The translations under genes were made by a program, and so were the position numbers. The notes below the pieces were generated by a model. The model saw nothing but the letters and a program-made list of their open reading frames with translations, was not told the origin of the DNA and ran no database searches. From CBDCRK01 sp965220955 (GTDB lineage: Bacteria; Desulfobacterota; Binatia; Bin18; CBDCRK01), in NCBI GenBank assembly GCA_965220955.1, contig CBDCRK010000037.1, positions 372,001 through 436,000 on the forward strand: 64,000 bases of DNA. The letters are read 5' to 3'. Positions 14,910-23,881 of the stretch are shown here, in pieces; the stretch's first letter is position 1; every line of letters starts with the position of its first letter.

Positions 14910-15203
14910 ATGAAAAGAAGGTTTTTATGGATCTTTCTTGTGGTATTGATGACAGGCATGATGGGGGGAATGCCGGCCTTTGCTCAGGAAGAGGCAGGGA
15001 TGGTCAACATTAACACAGCTGACCAAGCTGCGTTGATGACTCTTTCGGGTATCGGAGAGGCCAAGGCCCAGGCAATTATTACGTATCGCCAAGAGAAAGG
15101 ACTGTTCAAAACCATTGAAGATCTTAAGAAAGTGTCCGGAGTCGGAGATAAGACTTTTGAGAGCATTAAGACAAAAATCACCGTGGGAGAAGGAGGAGCA
15201 TAG
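14910..15203 (+). CDS. Exported ComEA-like helix-hairpin-helix protein
   Basis: This 97-residue protein has a signal peptide (KRRFLWIFLVVLMTGMMG...AFAQ, cleavage near residue 26) and a single ComEA-type double HhH domain: VNINTADQAALMTLSGIGEA and EDLKKVSGVGDKTFESIK. The HhH pair binds double-stranded DNA without sequence preference. ComEA is the periplasmic DNA receptor in natural transformation, but many short exported HhH proteins have no tested role. AAGGAGGT lies six bases before the ATG. Its presence near pilT fits a pilus-based DNA-uptake pathway, but no comEC or pilin is in this window. Confidence 0.85.
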   Translation: MKRRFLWIFLVVLMTGMMGGMPAFAQEEAGMVNINTADQAALMTLSGIGEAKAQAIITYRQEKGLFKTIEDLKKVSGVGDKTFESIKTKITVGEGGA

Positions 15204-15229
15204 AGTTCATAGGCAATAGTATATTCCCT

Positions 15230-15723
15230 TTCACGGTTCGATCCTTTGGCTCAGAAGTGGCAACTGTCAGTTCTGTCATAGTTGCCCTCCCATGGGCGGC
15301 TGCGCCAAGAGGTAGGGTAAGAATTTTCGCTGACAAGCTGTAGACCTTGGTTGTCAGTCCAAGCAGCCCCAAGATACTTTCATGAACAGGCATCAATCCT
15401 TCTATGAAGGCTCTTAGCTCCCTATTGTCCTCACACTCTACTCGCCCGATGGCCTCGAAGTGCTTGAACACCACAGCTGTGGTGGGCCTTGGGGTATCTG
15501 TATTGTGGTTGCCCTTGATGGTTTGATCGCTTTGTGAAAGCTCCCTGCGCATCTGGCGCTCGATCAGGGTGTAGATCATCAAGGCCATCATAAACACTTG
15601 GGGGCAGAAGAAACGATTTTTCGCCCATCTGCTCCCTTGTCGCATACAAGCGAAGCGCCAGAACCTGCTCCGCAAAAAAAACCATTTGAGGCGCTCTTTT
15701 ACCGCAAATTTATTCCCCTTCAC
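15230..15723 (-). pseudogene. C-terminal remnant of an IS1634-like (IS4 superfamily) transposase
   Basis: The minus strand encodes a C-terminal transposase block: FFCPQVFMMALMIYTLIERQ, then MRRELSQSDQTIKG, DTPRPTTAVVFKHFEAIG and a HESILGLLGL segment. This is the usual end of IS1634-type enzymes (hydrophobic helix, ER, proline-rich, then H-x-x-I-L-x-L-L). Upstream catalytic motifs are missing and the tail is degraded. It lies between the ComEA-like gene and other IS debris. Confidence 0.6.
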
Positions 15724-15835
15724 GGCATTACTCATACCAGGATGCAATTGATAGAGTAAGAAAGATAGAAAAGGGCTGATGCAAACAGTCAGCAGGAGGT
15801 AGAGGAGGGGCAGAGAGACAAAGGCGGTCGAGCAC

Positions 15836-16045
15836 TTGGGGGTCGAAGAGATTGATGCCCGCCTCAACCAGCTCAGCGAGGCCTGGGGTATGGGGCGTTG
15901 GTGGGTGATCGGCTGTGAGCTGGTTGAGGCGAAAGCCGCCGCTGAGATTGCCCAGGAGTTGGGGTTGGCGCGGCAGACACTCCATAATGTGGTGGCGGCT
16001 TATAATCGGGGAGGAGCCGCAGCCATCGAGACGCACGAAAAATGA
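15836..16045 (+). pseudogene. N-terminal helix-turn-helix remnant of an IS630-like transposase
   Basis: A plus-strand frame encodes RWWVIGCELVEAKAAAEIAQ, then ELGLARQTLHNVVAAYNRGG, a helix-turn-helix with a flanking tyrosine-rich arm, as at the start of IS630-family transposases. It ends after AIETHEK with no catalytic domain behind it; decayed sequence follows to about 16170. Confidence 0.5.
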
Positions 16046-16313
16046 CCTTTGTCTGCAAGAAGAGTTAAGTCGAAAGGGATACGAGCGCTTCTGTCAGCAT
16101 TTTTCCTCGGCAAGGATTGGTACTGAGCTGAAGGAGATTGTGCAAAGGTTGCGGGGTGATTCCTGAGCCCCAGCCAGCTTGGCGCCTTGACTCTCTTACC
16201 CTAGCAAGGGTAGATCCCACAAAAGAGGAAAGGGACAGCAGAGGAAAAGTTGAAAGTTAATAGCTAGCGGCTGAACGCTTACGAAGTAAAGAGGGACGAT
16301 TCAGGGTGGAGGA
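16046..16313. other. Gene-free stretch behind the leuS pseudogene
   Basis: Degraded transposase sequence runs to about 16170. A unit of the GGCTGAACGCTTACG dispersed repeat occurs near 16265. No coding frame is convincing. Confidence 0.5.
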
Positions 16314-19073
16314 TTACATCACAATATTCACCAGCCGACCCGGTATGTACAGCACCTTTTGGGGCGTCTGTCCGTTCAGGTAGCGCTGGGCTCCTTGGCT
16401 CGCCAGTACCCTTTCCTTAGCTTCGGCTTCGGTAATACTCGCTGGCACCTGCAGGCGGTCACGCACTTTGCCGTTTACCTGCACCACCAGCGTGATCATT
16501 TCTTCGGCGGCGGCCTCGGCATCGCTTATCCCACAGCCCTTCTGCAATGTGCGGCGTAGCCGGTGCCATCAGCAGCAGCACTGTCTTCACCGCCTCACCC
16601 CAAGCAAACGTACCTTCGGTTGTCTCGCGGTATTTGTACAGCGCGTTGATCATCTCCATCAGCGCGGACACAATGGTATTGAACTCGAACTTGTCAAAGT
16701 CGTCCGTTACCCGTTTGATAGTTTGATGGTGACACGGCGCAGTTCGCGCACGTCTGTTTCACTTGTGCCCTTTTGTCCTTTGCCCTCGGGAGGCAGCACC
16801 ACCGCCCACACGCGGTTCAGCCACCGCACGCCCCCTTCGATGCCTCTACTACTCCACGGTGCGCCCTGGTCCCAGCGGGCAAAGAACATCAGATAGGCAC
16901 GCACAGCATCGGCCCCGTAGCGCTGCATCAGTTCGTCCGGAGCGACCACGTTACCGCGGCTCTTGGACATCTTCTCCGAGTCCTCGCCCAGAATAACGCC
17001 CTAGTTGTGCAGTTACAGCATGGGCTCATTGTCGCGCATAATGCCCATATCGCGTAGGGCTTTGGTGAAGAAGCGCGTGTAGATCAGATGCATGGTGGCG
17101 TGCTCAATGCCGCCGGTGTAGCAATCCACCGGCATCCAGTAGTCATACTCCTTTGGCTCCCACGGGCCTTTACTGTACTTCGGGCTTAAATAACGATACT
17201 GGTACCACGACGAGCACATGAAAGTATCCATTGTGTCGGTGTCGCGGGTCGCCGATTTGCCGCACACGGGGCAGGTGGTCTGTGCCCAGGTTGGGTGCAG
17301 TTTCAGGGGGCTTTCGCCGGTCGGCTTCCACTCGACGTTGTCAGGCAGCAGCACCGGTAGTTGATCATCAGGCACGGGCACCTGACCATGTTCGAGGCAA
17401 TAGACGATGGGGATGGGCGCACCCCAGTAGCGCTGGCGGGAGATCAGCCAGTCGTGTAGACGGTAACTCACAGCTGGCTTGCCAACACCCTTTTGGGCCA
17501 ACCACTCGGCCAGCTCCCGACGGGCCACATCGCCCGGCGTACCGGTAAATTCGCTGGAGTGAATCATGGTGCCGTACTTGTCGTGATACAGCACGTCGCG
17601 GTAGAACTCGACATCCCACAGCATTTCCATCACCGTGCGCTTATCACGCACGTCGGGCTTGAGTTTGTGGCAACGGGCCAGGATGCGCCGCTCGGCTTCC
17701 AGCGAGTCCCACTGCCACACGCCATCATGAAAGATGAACAGCCAGCGCATGCCCGCGACTTCGTTCCACAAAGTCGAACGGACAAACTGCTGCGCCAGCT
17801 CAATGTAGCGCTCTACCTTTTCGGGCGGGATGGTGATATACAGCGAGCCCTGATTCTCCTCAAAGGGAACCCCTTCAGCGCGCAAGGCATCGGCAAAGCC
17901 CTCGTTCATTGTACCGCTCAGAGCGAAGGACTTGGTCAGCCCGTCTGGGCGTTCGATCACCGGCAAGATTAGGCAGGCCGTATTTCAGGGCAAAGTCGAA
18001 GTCGCGCCGATCGTGGGCGGGCACCGCCATGATCGCGCCAGTGCCGTAGGTCATGAGCACGTAGTCGGCGATCCAGATGGGGATACGGGCTCCGTTGACA
18101 GGGTTGATAGCGTATGCGCCGATGAACACGCCGGTTTTGTCTTTGTCAGCGGCCTCGCGCTGAACGTCCGATTGCCGTGCGGCTTGGGCTACATAGATTT
18201 CTACTTCGGCCTTGCAGTCGGACGTCATCAATTTCTTCACCAAGGGGTGCTCGGGAGCCAGCACCATGAAGGTCGCGCCCCATAGCGTATCAGGTCGAGT
18301 GATAAACACTTCAATCGGGTCTTGCTGTTCAGACATGAAGGTCACCGACGCGCCTTCACTCCGCCCGAATCCAGTTTGTCTGCAGTGTCTTTACGCGCTC
18401 CGGCCAGTCAATCCGGGAAAAGTCTAGCAGTTCGTTGGCGTATTGGGTAATGCGAAAGAACCACTGCGCCAAATCCTTTTTGCTGACCAGCGTGCCGCAC
18501 CGCTCGCAGTGGCGGTCTTCACCCCACACCTGTTCGCGGGCCAGCGTTGTGTTGCACTTGGGGCACCAGTCCACCGGTGCCATCTTCTTGTAGGCCAGGC
18601 TATGTTTGAACAGTTGAATGAAGAACCAATGTGTCCACCTGGAATATTCAGGATCGCTGGAGATGGCCTCGCGCTCCCAATCCCACATTGCACCCATCGA
18701 ACGCAGCTGCTTCCGCATCTGGTCAATGTTCGTGTAAGTCCATCTCTTAGGGTGAACACCGCGCTCGATGGCGGCGTTCTCGGCGGGCAGGCCGAAGGCG
18801 TCGAACCCAATGGGAAACATCACGTTGTAGCCACGCATTCGCAGGTAGCGCGCCCGTGCGTCCGAGGGTGTCCATTGTATACCAGTGGCCAATGTGCAGG
18901 TCACCGCTCGGGTATGGCAGCATGGTCAGGAAGTAGAACTTCTTCTGGGACTTGTCAGGCACGGCCCGGTACAGCCCGGCTTTCTCCCACTGCGCCTGCC
19001 ACCTGGGCTCGATCTTTTGTGGATCGTATTTGTCAGTAACCGAACGTCCGGCCGTGCCCGGGCCTTTGGGCAT
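16314..19073 (-). pseudogene. leuS: Leucyl-tRNA synthetase pseudogene
   Basis: All of a LeuRS can be followed on the minus strand, but in many pieces. The start at 19073 (GGAGG upstream) leads to MLPYPSGDLHIGH; a frame change near 18870 is followed by PIGFDAFGLPAENAAIERG; another gap near 18350 leads to the editing domain (RPDTLWGATFMVLAPEHPL, YGTGAIMAVPAHDRRDFDFA). It changes frame again near 17970. After EPML two nonsense codons appear where Lys and Gln are expected (near 17000-17012), before EKMSKSRGNVVAPDELM. Frames shift again near 16700 and 16555 before the C-terminal VNGKVRDRLQVP. It is clearly dead, so a working leuS must exist elsewhere. It starts three bases after the flavin-reductase gene. 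Confidence 0.93.
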
Positions 19074-19076
19074 GGT

Positions 19077-19556
19077 TTACCCTCCGTACTTCGCCCCAAT
19101 CTCTTGGAGTGTCAGAGGCTCAGTCTCCTGCTTGAGGCCCGCTTCCACTACCTCACCAACAACCACGCTGTGGTCACCATATTCGTGGAAGCCAATCACC
19201 TTACACTCAACCCAAGCCGGCGCCTCGCTCACAATTGGGCAACCGTTCACCGGGCTGCTCTCATAAGCAAAGCCACCCATTTTATCGCCCTCGGGCTCCA
19301 CATGCTTAAAATAGGCAAAAGCCATATTTTTCTGCCCGGTACCAAGAAAGCTCAGGCTAAAGACCTTGCTGTTTTTCACTAGCTCATGAGCACTGGAATC
19401 TCCCTTGACACCCACTACCACCTGAGGCGGCTTGAAGGAACACTGGGTGGTCCAGTTAACTGTAGTCAAGGTTATTTTATTCCCCTCTTTGGCACCCAGT
19501 ACTTGCAATCCATATGGAAGCATTAAAAGTGCAGTCTTTTTGGCCTGTTCATCCAT
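19077..19556 (-). CDS. Flavin reductase-like protein (FMN-binding split barrel)
   Basis: This 159-residue protein has the split-barrel flavin-reductase layout: an N-terminal LLMLPYGLQVLGAKEG strand pair, NWTTQCSFKPPQVVVGVKGD with the flavin-contact segment, SSAHELVKNSKVFSLSFLG, and a late EYGDHSVVVGEVVEAG. Members supply reduced flavin to oxygenases or use bound flavin as a cofactor. The ATG has AGGAGGAT a few bases upstream. It is directly followed by the dead leuS and divergent from the Rieske ferredoxin, 200 bp away, with which it might form a redox pair. Confidence 0.85.
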   Translation of the reverse strand: MDEQAKKTALLMLPYGLQVLGAKEGNKITLTTVNWTTQCSFKPPQVVVGVKGDSSAHELVKNSKVFSLSFLGTGQKNMAFAYFKHVEPEGDKMGGFAYESSPVNGCPIVSEAPAWVECKVIGFHEYGDHSVVVGEVVEAGLKQETEPLTLQEIGAKYGG

Positions 19557-19755
19557 AAGCTATCCTCCTCTAGAGCATTTTTGCTGACCCTAGCCCCTGA
19601 CCCCCAGACTGTCAACCCTGTACATCTGGTACTAGTTGGTAAGCAGAGACAACCAGATCACCTTGCGAGAATGTGGAGAATTTGCTTAGTTCATTAGCTA
19701 AGAGGGAAAGAACTTCTCTGCTAATGTAGGATAATGTAGAAAGGAGGAAGTATCT

Positions 19756-20061
19756 ATGGCCAATTTTGTCAAGGTTGCTGAGACAAGCGAGATTCCCGCC
19801 GGGCAGGGGAAGTGCATAGAGATCAACGGTCAAAGGATTGCTATTTTTAACGTGGACGGCACGTTCTATGCCATCGACGATGTCTGCCAGCATCAGGGGG
19901 GTCCGCTGGGCGAAGGAGAACTTGAGGGTAAGGTTGTCACCTGCCCTTGGCACGGCTGGGAGTATGACGTAACTACCGGTGTTAGCACCCTTGACGACGA
20001 CCTCAAGCAAGACCAGTTCGAGGTTCAGATCAACGGCGACGATATTCTTGTTGGGGTGTGA
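19756..20061 (+). CDS. Rieske [2Fe-2S] ferredoxin
   Basis: This 101-residue soluble protein has the Rieske cluster ligands C44-x-H46 (VCQHQGGPLGEGE) and C63-x2-H66 (CPWHGWEYD). The fold is the small bacterial Rieske ferredoxin type that passes electrons to ring-hydroxylating or other oxygenases; no signal or anchor is present. AAGGAGGAAG precedes the ATG. It is the first gene of the plus-strand run and is followed closely by the YgfZ/GcvT-like gene. Confidence 0.94.
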   Translation: MANFVKVAETSEIPAGQGKCIEINGQRIAIFNVDGTFYAIDDVCQHQGGPLGEGELEGKVVTCPWHGWEYDVTTGVSTLDDDLKQDQFEVQINGDDILVGV

Positions 20062-20087
20062 TAGAGAGGTTTAACAGGAACCAGCAT

Positions 20088-21167
20088 ATGAAAAGCCTGC
20101 TATTTGAGTGGCACAAAGCCTACGGCGCTGCCCTGCAAGATTTTGCGGGGTGGGAGCTGCCAGAACGTTTCTCCGACTCCTTGAAAGAGTATCAGGCGGT
20201 ACGGCAACAAGCCGGCCTAATTGATCTGTCGTTTCGTGCTAAAGTACAGGTGAGAGGAGAGGACAGGGTGTCGTTCCTCCAGGGCATGATGTCAAACGAC
20301 ATTAAAAAGCTCAAACCGGGTGAGGGATGTTACACCACTATGCTCACCGACCAGGGGAGAATTGTTGCCGATTTTAGGGTCTATGCCCTGCCAGAAGCAT
20401 TTCTTCTCGATGTGGACGCCCGGATTAGAGAGAAACTGACCGATGCTCTCTCCCGCTTTATTGTTGCCGACGATGTAGAGCTGGAGGACGTAAGTATGCA
20501 GTGGGTAACTTTTAGCCTGCAGGGACCCTACGCCTCCTCTGTGCTGGAGAGGGCGGTAGGAGAAACCCTGGCGCTTGTACAAGAGTACCAACATGTTGAG
20601 GTAAAGCTTGGAGACATATCTGCACAGATTGTTAAGATAAGTGACACCGGAGAGGACGGATACGAGATCTTGGTCTGCTCAAAGGCAGCAGAAAAGATGT
20701 GGCAGATTCTCCTTGATACTGGAGAGCCTCTCGGGCTTAAGCCTGTGGGGATGACGGCCCTCAACATGCTGAGGGTTGAGGGAGGTATCCCCTGGTACGG
20801 GATGGACATGGACGAGTCCCGAATTGTACTCGAAGTCGGCCTAACAAATGCGATTAGCTATGACAAAGGCTGCTACCTCGGCCAGGAGGTAATTGAGCGT
20901 GCCAGTGCTCGGGGGCATGTCAATCGCAGGCTGACGGGCTTACTCATCCAGGATGAGACGGTGCCCCAGCCTGGGGATAAGCTCTTCCAGGATTCTCAGG
21001 AGATCGGCTGGATAACCAGTGCAGTGCTCTCTCCTCACCTTGGCCATCCGATCTCCCTAGCCTATGTCCGCCGGGAGTTCTTGACTCCAGGCACCCAGAT
21101 ACGGATTGACAGGCAGGGCAAAACGATGATAGCAAAAGTAGCCCAGTTGCCATTTTACCAGCTATAA
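20088..21167 (+). CDS. YgfZ/GcvT family folate-binding protein
   Basis: This 359-residue protein has the aminomethyltransferase fold. The motif KGCYLGQEVIERASARG carries the K-x-C-x-x-G-Q-E signature of YgfZ-type proteins, which use tetrahydrofolate in Fe-S cluster assembly. An N-terminal DFAGWELPERF and VSFLQGMMSNDIKKLKPGEG are shared with GcvT and YgfZ. I favour the YgfZ role because no other glycine-cleavage genes are near and because a Rieske protein precedes it. The chosen ATG at 20088 aligns with the family start; an in-frame GTG at 20058 would overlap the Rieske stop. Confidence 0.85.
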   Translation: MKSLLFEWHKAYGAALQDFAGWELPERFSDSLKEYQAVRQQAGLIDLSFRAKVQVRGEDRVSFLQGMMSNDIKKLKPGEGCYTTMLTDQGRIVADFRVYALPEAFLLDVDARIREKLTDALSRFIVADDVELEDVSMQWVTFSLQGPYASSVLERAVGETLALVQEYQHVEVKLGDISAQIVKISDTGEDGYEILVCSKAAEKMWQILLDTGEPLGLKPVGMTALNMLRVEGGIPWYGMDMDESRIVLEVGLTNAISYDKGCYLGQEVIERASARGHVNRRLTGLLIQDETVPQPGDKLFQDSQEIGWITSAVLSPHLGHPISLAYVRREFLTPGTQIRIDRQGKTMIAKVAQLPFYQL

Positions 21168-21231
21168 GCAAAGCATTAACAAATAAGCACAGCTGTTAAA
21201 CAACCAAACATATCCTAAGGAGGAAAGAGTA

Positions 21232-21375
21232 ATGGCTAATCAACTAGGGAAAAGATACTTGTGTGATGAGTGTGGAACAGAGGTGCTGTGCAATAAGCCG
21301 GGTAACGGATCTATTGTGTGCTGTGACAAAGATATGCAGATCAAGGAGGCCAAGCCGCTGCCTTCTTCCGACTGA
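21232..21375 (+). CDS. Desulforedoxin-like iron protein (copy 1)
   Basis: This 47-residue protein is CxxC...CC patterned: YLCDECGTEVLCNKPGNG followed by SIVCCDKDM. It aligns with desulforedoxin, a 36-residue homodimeric Fe(Cys)4 protein (spacing C-x2-C, then adjacent cysteines), here with one extra Cys in the loop. It starts MANQLGKRY and has AAGGAGG before the ATG. A 39-residue paralogue occurs at 26246-26365. It probably carries a single iron for electron transfer or stress defence. Confidence 0.85.
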   Translation: MANQLGKRYLCDECGTEVLCNKPGNGSIVCCDKDMQIKEAKPLPSSD

Positions 21376-21418
21376 GTAAGCCCTTCATCAACAGAAGTTG
21401 AGGTTCGACAGTCATTAT

Positions 21419-21485
21419 GACGCGGCGACACGATGAGTGGGGGACGCGGCGATTGTCCCTAAATCCTCGTGTCTCCGCGTCCCCC
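21419..21485 (+). repeat. Imperfect inverted repeat with two alternative stems
   Basis: The right arm CTCGTGTCTCCGCGTCCCCC (21466-21485) can pair in two ways: with GACGCGGCGACACGA at 21419-21433, and with GGGGGACGCGG at 21439-21449 (perfect 11 bp). The two exclude each other. It lies between the desulforedoxin-like gene and the amidohydrolase and may act as a terminator or simply be a dispersed repeat. Confidence 0.5.
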
Positions 21486-21542
21486 CCAGCAGCTGATCCC
21501 TGATCCCCAACGGCTGGCCCCCTCCATTGAGCGTTCAGTGCT

Positions 21543-23120
21543 ATGAAAGAAGCTGGCCTCCTCCTCTACGGCGGACGTGTCCTCACTATGGATCCCTCCC
21601 GGCCACGGGCTGAGGCAGTGGCAACATCCGCCGGACGGATCCTCGCTGTGGGAGGAGAACACGAAATCAGGTCATCTGTGTCTCCCCATATGGAGAGAAT
21701 TTCTTGCCAGGGCAGAATAGTTCTCCCTGGATTTATAGACCCTCACCTTCATCTATTCTCCTGGGCAAGTCGTTTTTTCGGAGTTGATCTGTGTTTAGCT
21801 CGGTCTATCGCAGAAATCCAAGAAAGGCTTAGGGCACGAGCAGGCACGACTCTTCCTGGAGAGTGGATCCGTGGCTATGGGTACGACGAATTCTTTCTAC
21901 AGGAGAAACACCACCCCACCCGTTGGGACCTTGATGTGGCCTCTTCTTCTCATCCCATTCTGCTAAGACACAGAACCGGCCACGCCGCTGTGCTGAATAG
22001 CCGGGCTCTTAGCCAGGTTGGGACCCATGAACACCCTCCTCCTAGCGGAGGAGTCATGGAACGGGATCCTGAGACAGGAGAGGCAACCGGGGTCCTTTAC
22101 GAGATGGAGCAATTCCTGAGGGCGACCTCACCCCCCTTGCGTCCGACGGAGCTGTCCACGGGAGTCAAAAAGGCCGGGACCGAGCTGCTACGCCATGGAG
22201 TTACCTCCTTCCACGACGCCAGCGCGGGAAACACAACTGCAGACCTATCCCTGTTTCAGTCGTTTATTGCTGAGGGAACCCTACGTGCTAGGACAACTGT
22301 CATGGTTGGGGTTGATGCTCTTGCCCAGCTCGCTGATGTCAGGTTACCTTGCGGGATTAGCCCGCTGTCTGACGCTGTGCCTAGATCCTCCCACGAAGGA
22401 AACGAGTGGATAAGGCTTGGTGGCATAAAAATTATGGTGAACGAAAGCCGCGGAGAACCCTTTCCTCCCCCGGAAGAGTTAAGCCGGCAGGTCTGGGAAG
22501 CACATTGTCGAGGATTTCAGGTTGCCATTCATGCTGTAGAAGAAGGGGCTATGTGTGCTGCCCTGGCTGCCTTTGAAGAGGCACAAAGACGGTTCCCCCG
22601 GACGGATCATCGTCACCGTATTGAGCACGGCGCGCTCTGCCCGCCGCCCTTGGTTGACATGTTAGCAGAGAGGGGTGTAGGAATCGTAACCCAACCTGTT
22701 TTTATCCACTATTACGGAGAAAAATACCTGTCAGAGGTCGAGACCCAATGCCATCCCTGGCTCTATCGCGCCCGGAGTTTCCTGGAGCACAAAATACCGC
22801 TGGCGTTTAGCTCCGATTGTCCTATTGCCCCGCTTAATCCCCTGATAGGAGTGCAAGCCGCGGTGACAAGGAAATCCCAGCAAGGGAGTGTCATTGGCTT
22901 CGATGAGGGACTTTCGCCGTATACTGCGCTACAGATGTCCACACATAGTGGAGCGTGGATGGGCTTTGAAGAGGACTGCAAGGGAATAATCGCCCCAGGT
23001 ATGTATGCCGACCTCATTGTTCTGGATGCTGATCCTACTGCAGCGCCGCCGGAGGAAATCGAAAAGATCAAGGTGAAAATGACCATCCTCAATGGGGAGG
23101 TGGTGTGGTCTGATAACTGA
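21543..23120 (+). CDS. YtcJ-like amidohydrolase
   Basis: This 525-residue metal-dependent hydrolase has the N-terminal strand LLLYGGRVLTMDPSRPRAEA and the metal motif PGFIDPHLHL. Later ligands appear as QVAIHAVEEGAM and HRHRIEHG, and a final DLIVLDADPT in the C-terminal beta sandwich. It belongs to the exoenzyme-like YtcJ group (N-substituted formamide deformylase relatives) that cleaves amide or imide bonds; the substrate is unknown. The next gene, an enoyl-CoA hydratase, starts 20 bases after its stop, so both are likely one unit. Confidence 0.87.
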   Translation: MKEAGLLLYGGRVLTMDPSRPRAEAVATSAGRILAVGGEHEIRSSVSPHMERISCQGRIVLPGFIDPHLHLFSWASRFFGVDLCLARSIAEIQERLRARAGTTLPGEWIRGYGYDEFFLQEKHHPTRWDLDVASSSHPILLRHRTGHAAVLNSRALSQVGTHEHPPPSGGVMERDPETGEATGVLYEMEQFLRATSPPLRPTELSTGVKKAGTELLRHGVTSFHDASAGNTTADLSLFQSFIAEGTLRARTTVMVGVDALAQLADVRLPCGISPLSDAVPRSSHEGNEWIRLGGIKIMVNESRGEPFPPPEELSRQVWEAHCRGFQVAIHAVEEGAMCAALAAFEEAQRRFPRTDHRHRIEHGALCPPPLVDMLAERGVGIVTQPVFIHYYGEKYLSEVETQCHPWLYRARSFLEHKIPLAFSSDCPIAPLNPLIGVQAAVTRKSQQGSVIGFDEGLSPYTALQMSTHSGAWMGFEEDCKGIIAPGMYADLIVLDADPTAAPPEEIEKIKVKMTILNGEVVWSDN

Positions 23121-23140
23121 CACTGATCTGGGCCAGCAGT

Positions 23141-23848
23141 ATGTCCTTTGTTGCAGTTAACTACGAAAAAGAAGGGCCCCTCGCCCTTGTCTCGCTCAAC
23201 CGTCCTGAGGTTTTAAACGCTTATAATGTACAGATGCGGGACGACCTCTACCAGGTGCTACAAGCGGTGCGAGATGACATTGAAGTAAGGGTAATGATTC
23301 TACGAGGCGAGGGTCAGGCTTTCTCTACCGGCGGGGACGTTTCTGAGTTTGGGACTGCTCCCTCACCGGTGCGGGCGCGAGAAGTGCGCTGGCGTCGGGA
23401 TGTGTGGGGTACCCTTTTATCTCTTCCCCAGCCAACCATTGCCGCGGTTCACGGTTATACCGTGGGCGGAGGGATGGAAATGGCCCTGCTGTGTGATATA
23501 TGCTTGGCTGCTGACAATACTGTTTTCTTTTTGCCGGAGACTTCCCTTAGCATGATTCCCGGGGTAGGAGGCACTCAGACTGCTCCACGGGCGATTGGCC
23601 TGGGGAGGGCAATGGATATGGTTCTTACCAACAGACGGGTTGACGCCAAGGAGGCTTTACGTATAGGTTTGGCCAACCGGGTGGTGTCCCAAGAGAGTCT
23701 TCTGGCAGAAGCCAAGGCCTTAGCCTACAAGCTCACCCAGCATAATCCTCGGACTATCTCTCTGGCAAAGCGGGCGATCCGTCAGGGTACAGAGCTATCC
23801 CTGGAGGCTGGCCTGGAGCTAGAGAGAAGACTCTGGGGAATGTTATAG
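23141..23848 (+). CDS. Enoyl-CoA hydratase/isomerase family protein
   Basis: This 235-residue crotonase has ALVSLNRPEVLNAYNVQM at the start, the oxyanion strand FSTGGDVSEF, and HGYTVGGGMEMALLCDICLA. The second catalytic region is LPETSLSMIPGVGGTQ, with the glutamate in ETSLSMIPGVGG and glycine pair GVGGTQ; hydratase function is plausible. It ends shortly after SLEAGLELERRLW, some 20 residues shorter than most members. It sits between the amidohydrolase and the ligase. Confidence 0.9.
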   Translation: MSFVAVNYEKEGPLALVSLNRPEVLNAYNVQMRDDLYQVLQAVRDDIEVRVMILRGEGQAFSTGGDVSEFGTAPSPVRAREVRWRRDVWGTLLSLPQPTIAAVHGYTVGGGMEMALLCDICLAADNTVFFLPETSLSMIPGVGGTQTAPRAIGLGRAMDMVLTNRRVDAKEALRIGLANRVVSQESLLAEAKALAYKLTQHNPRTISLAKRAIRQGTELSLEAGLELERRLWGML

Positions 23849-23881
23849 TGTTGGTAAAAAAAGAATAAGAAGGAGGAGACG

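Noticed and set aside
19612..20010. Minus-strand frame opposite the Rieske gene
   Set aside because: The plus strand encodes both Rieske motifs with a good ribosome site.
20058..20087. GTG start for the YgfZ/GcvT-like gene
   Set aside because: It overlaps the Rieske stop and adds ten residues without homology; ATG 20088 fits the family start.
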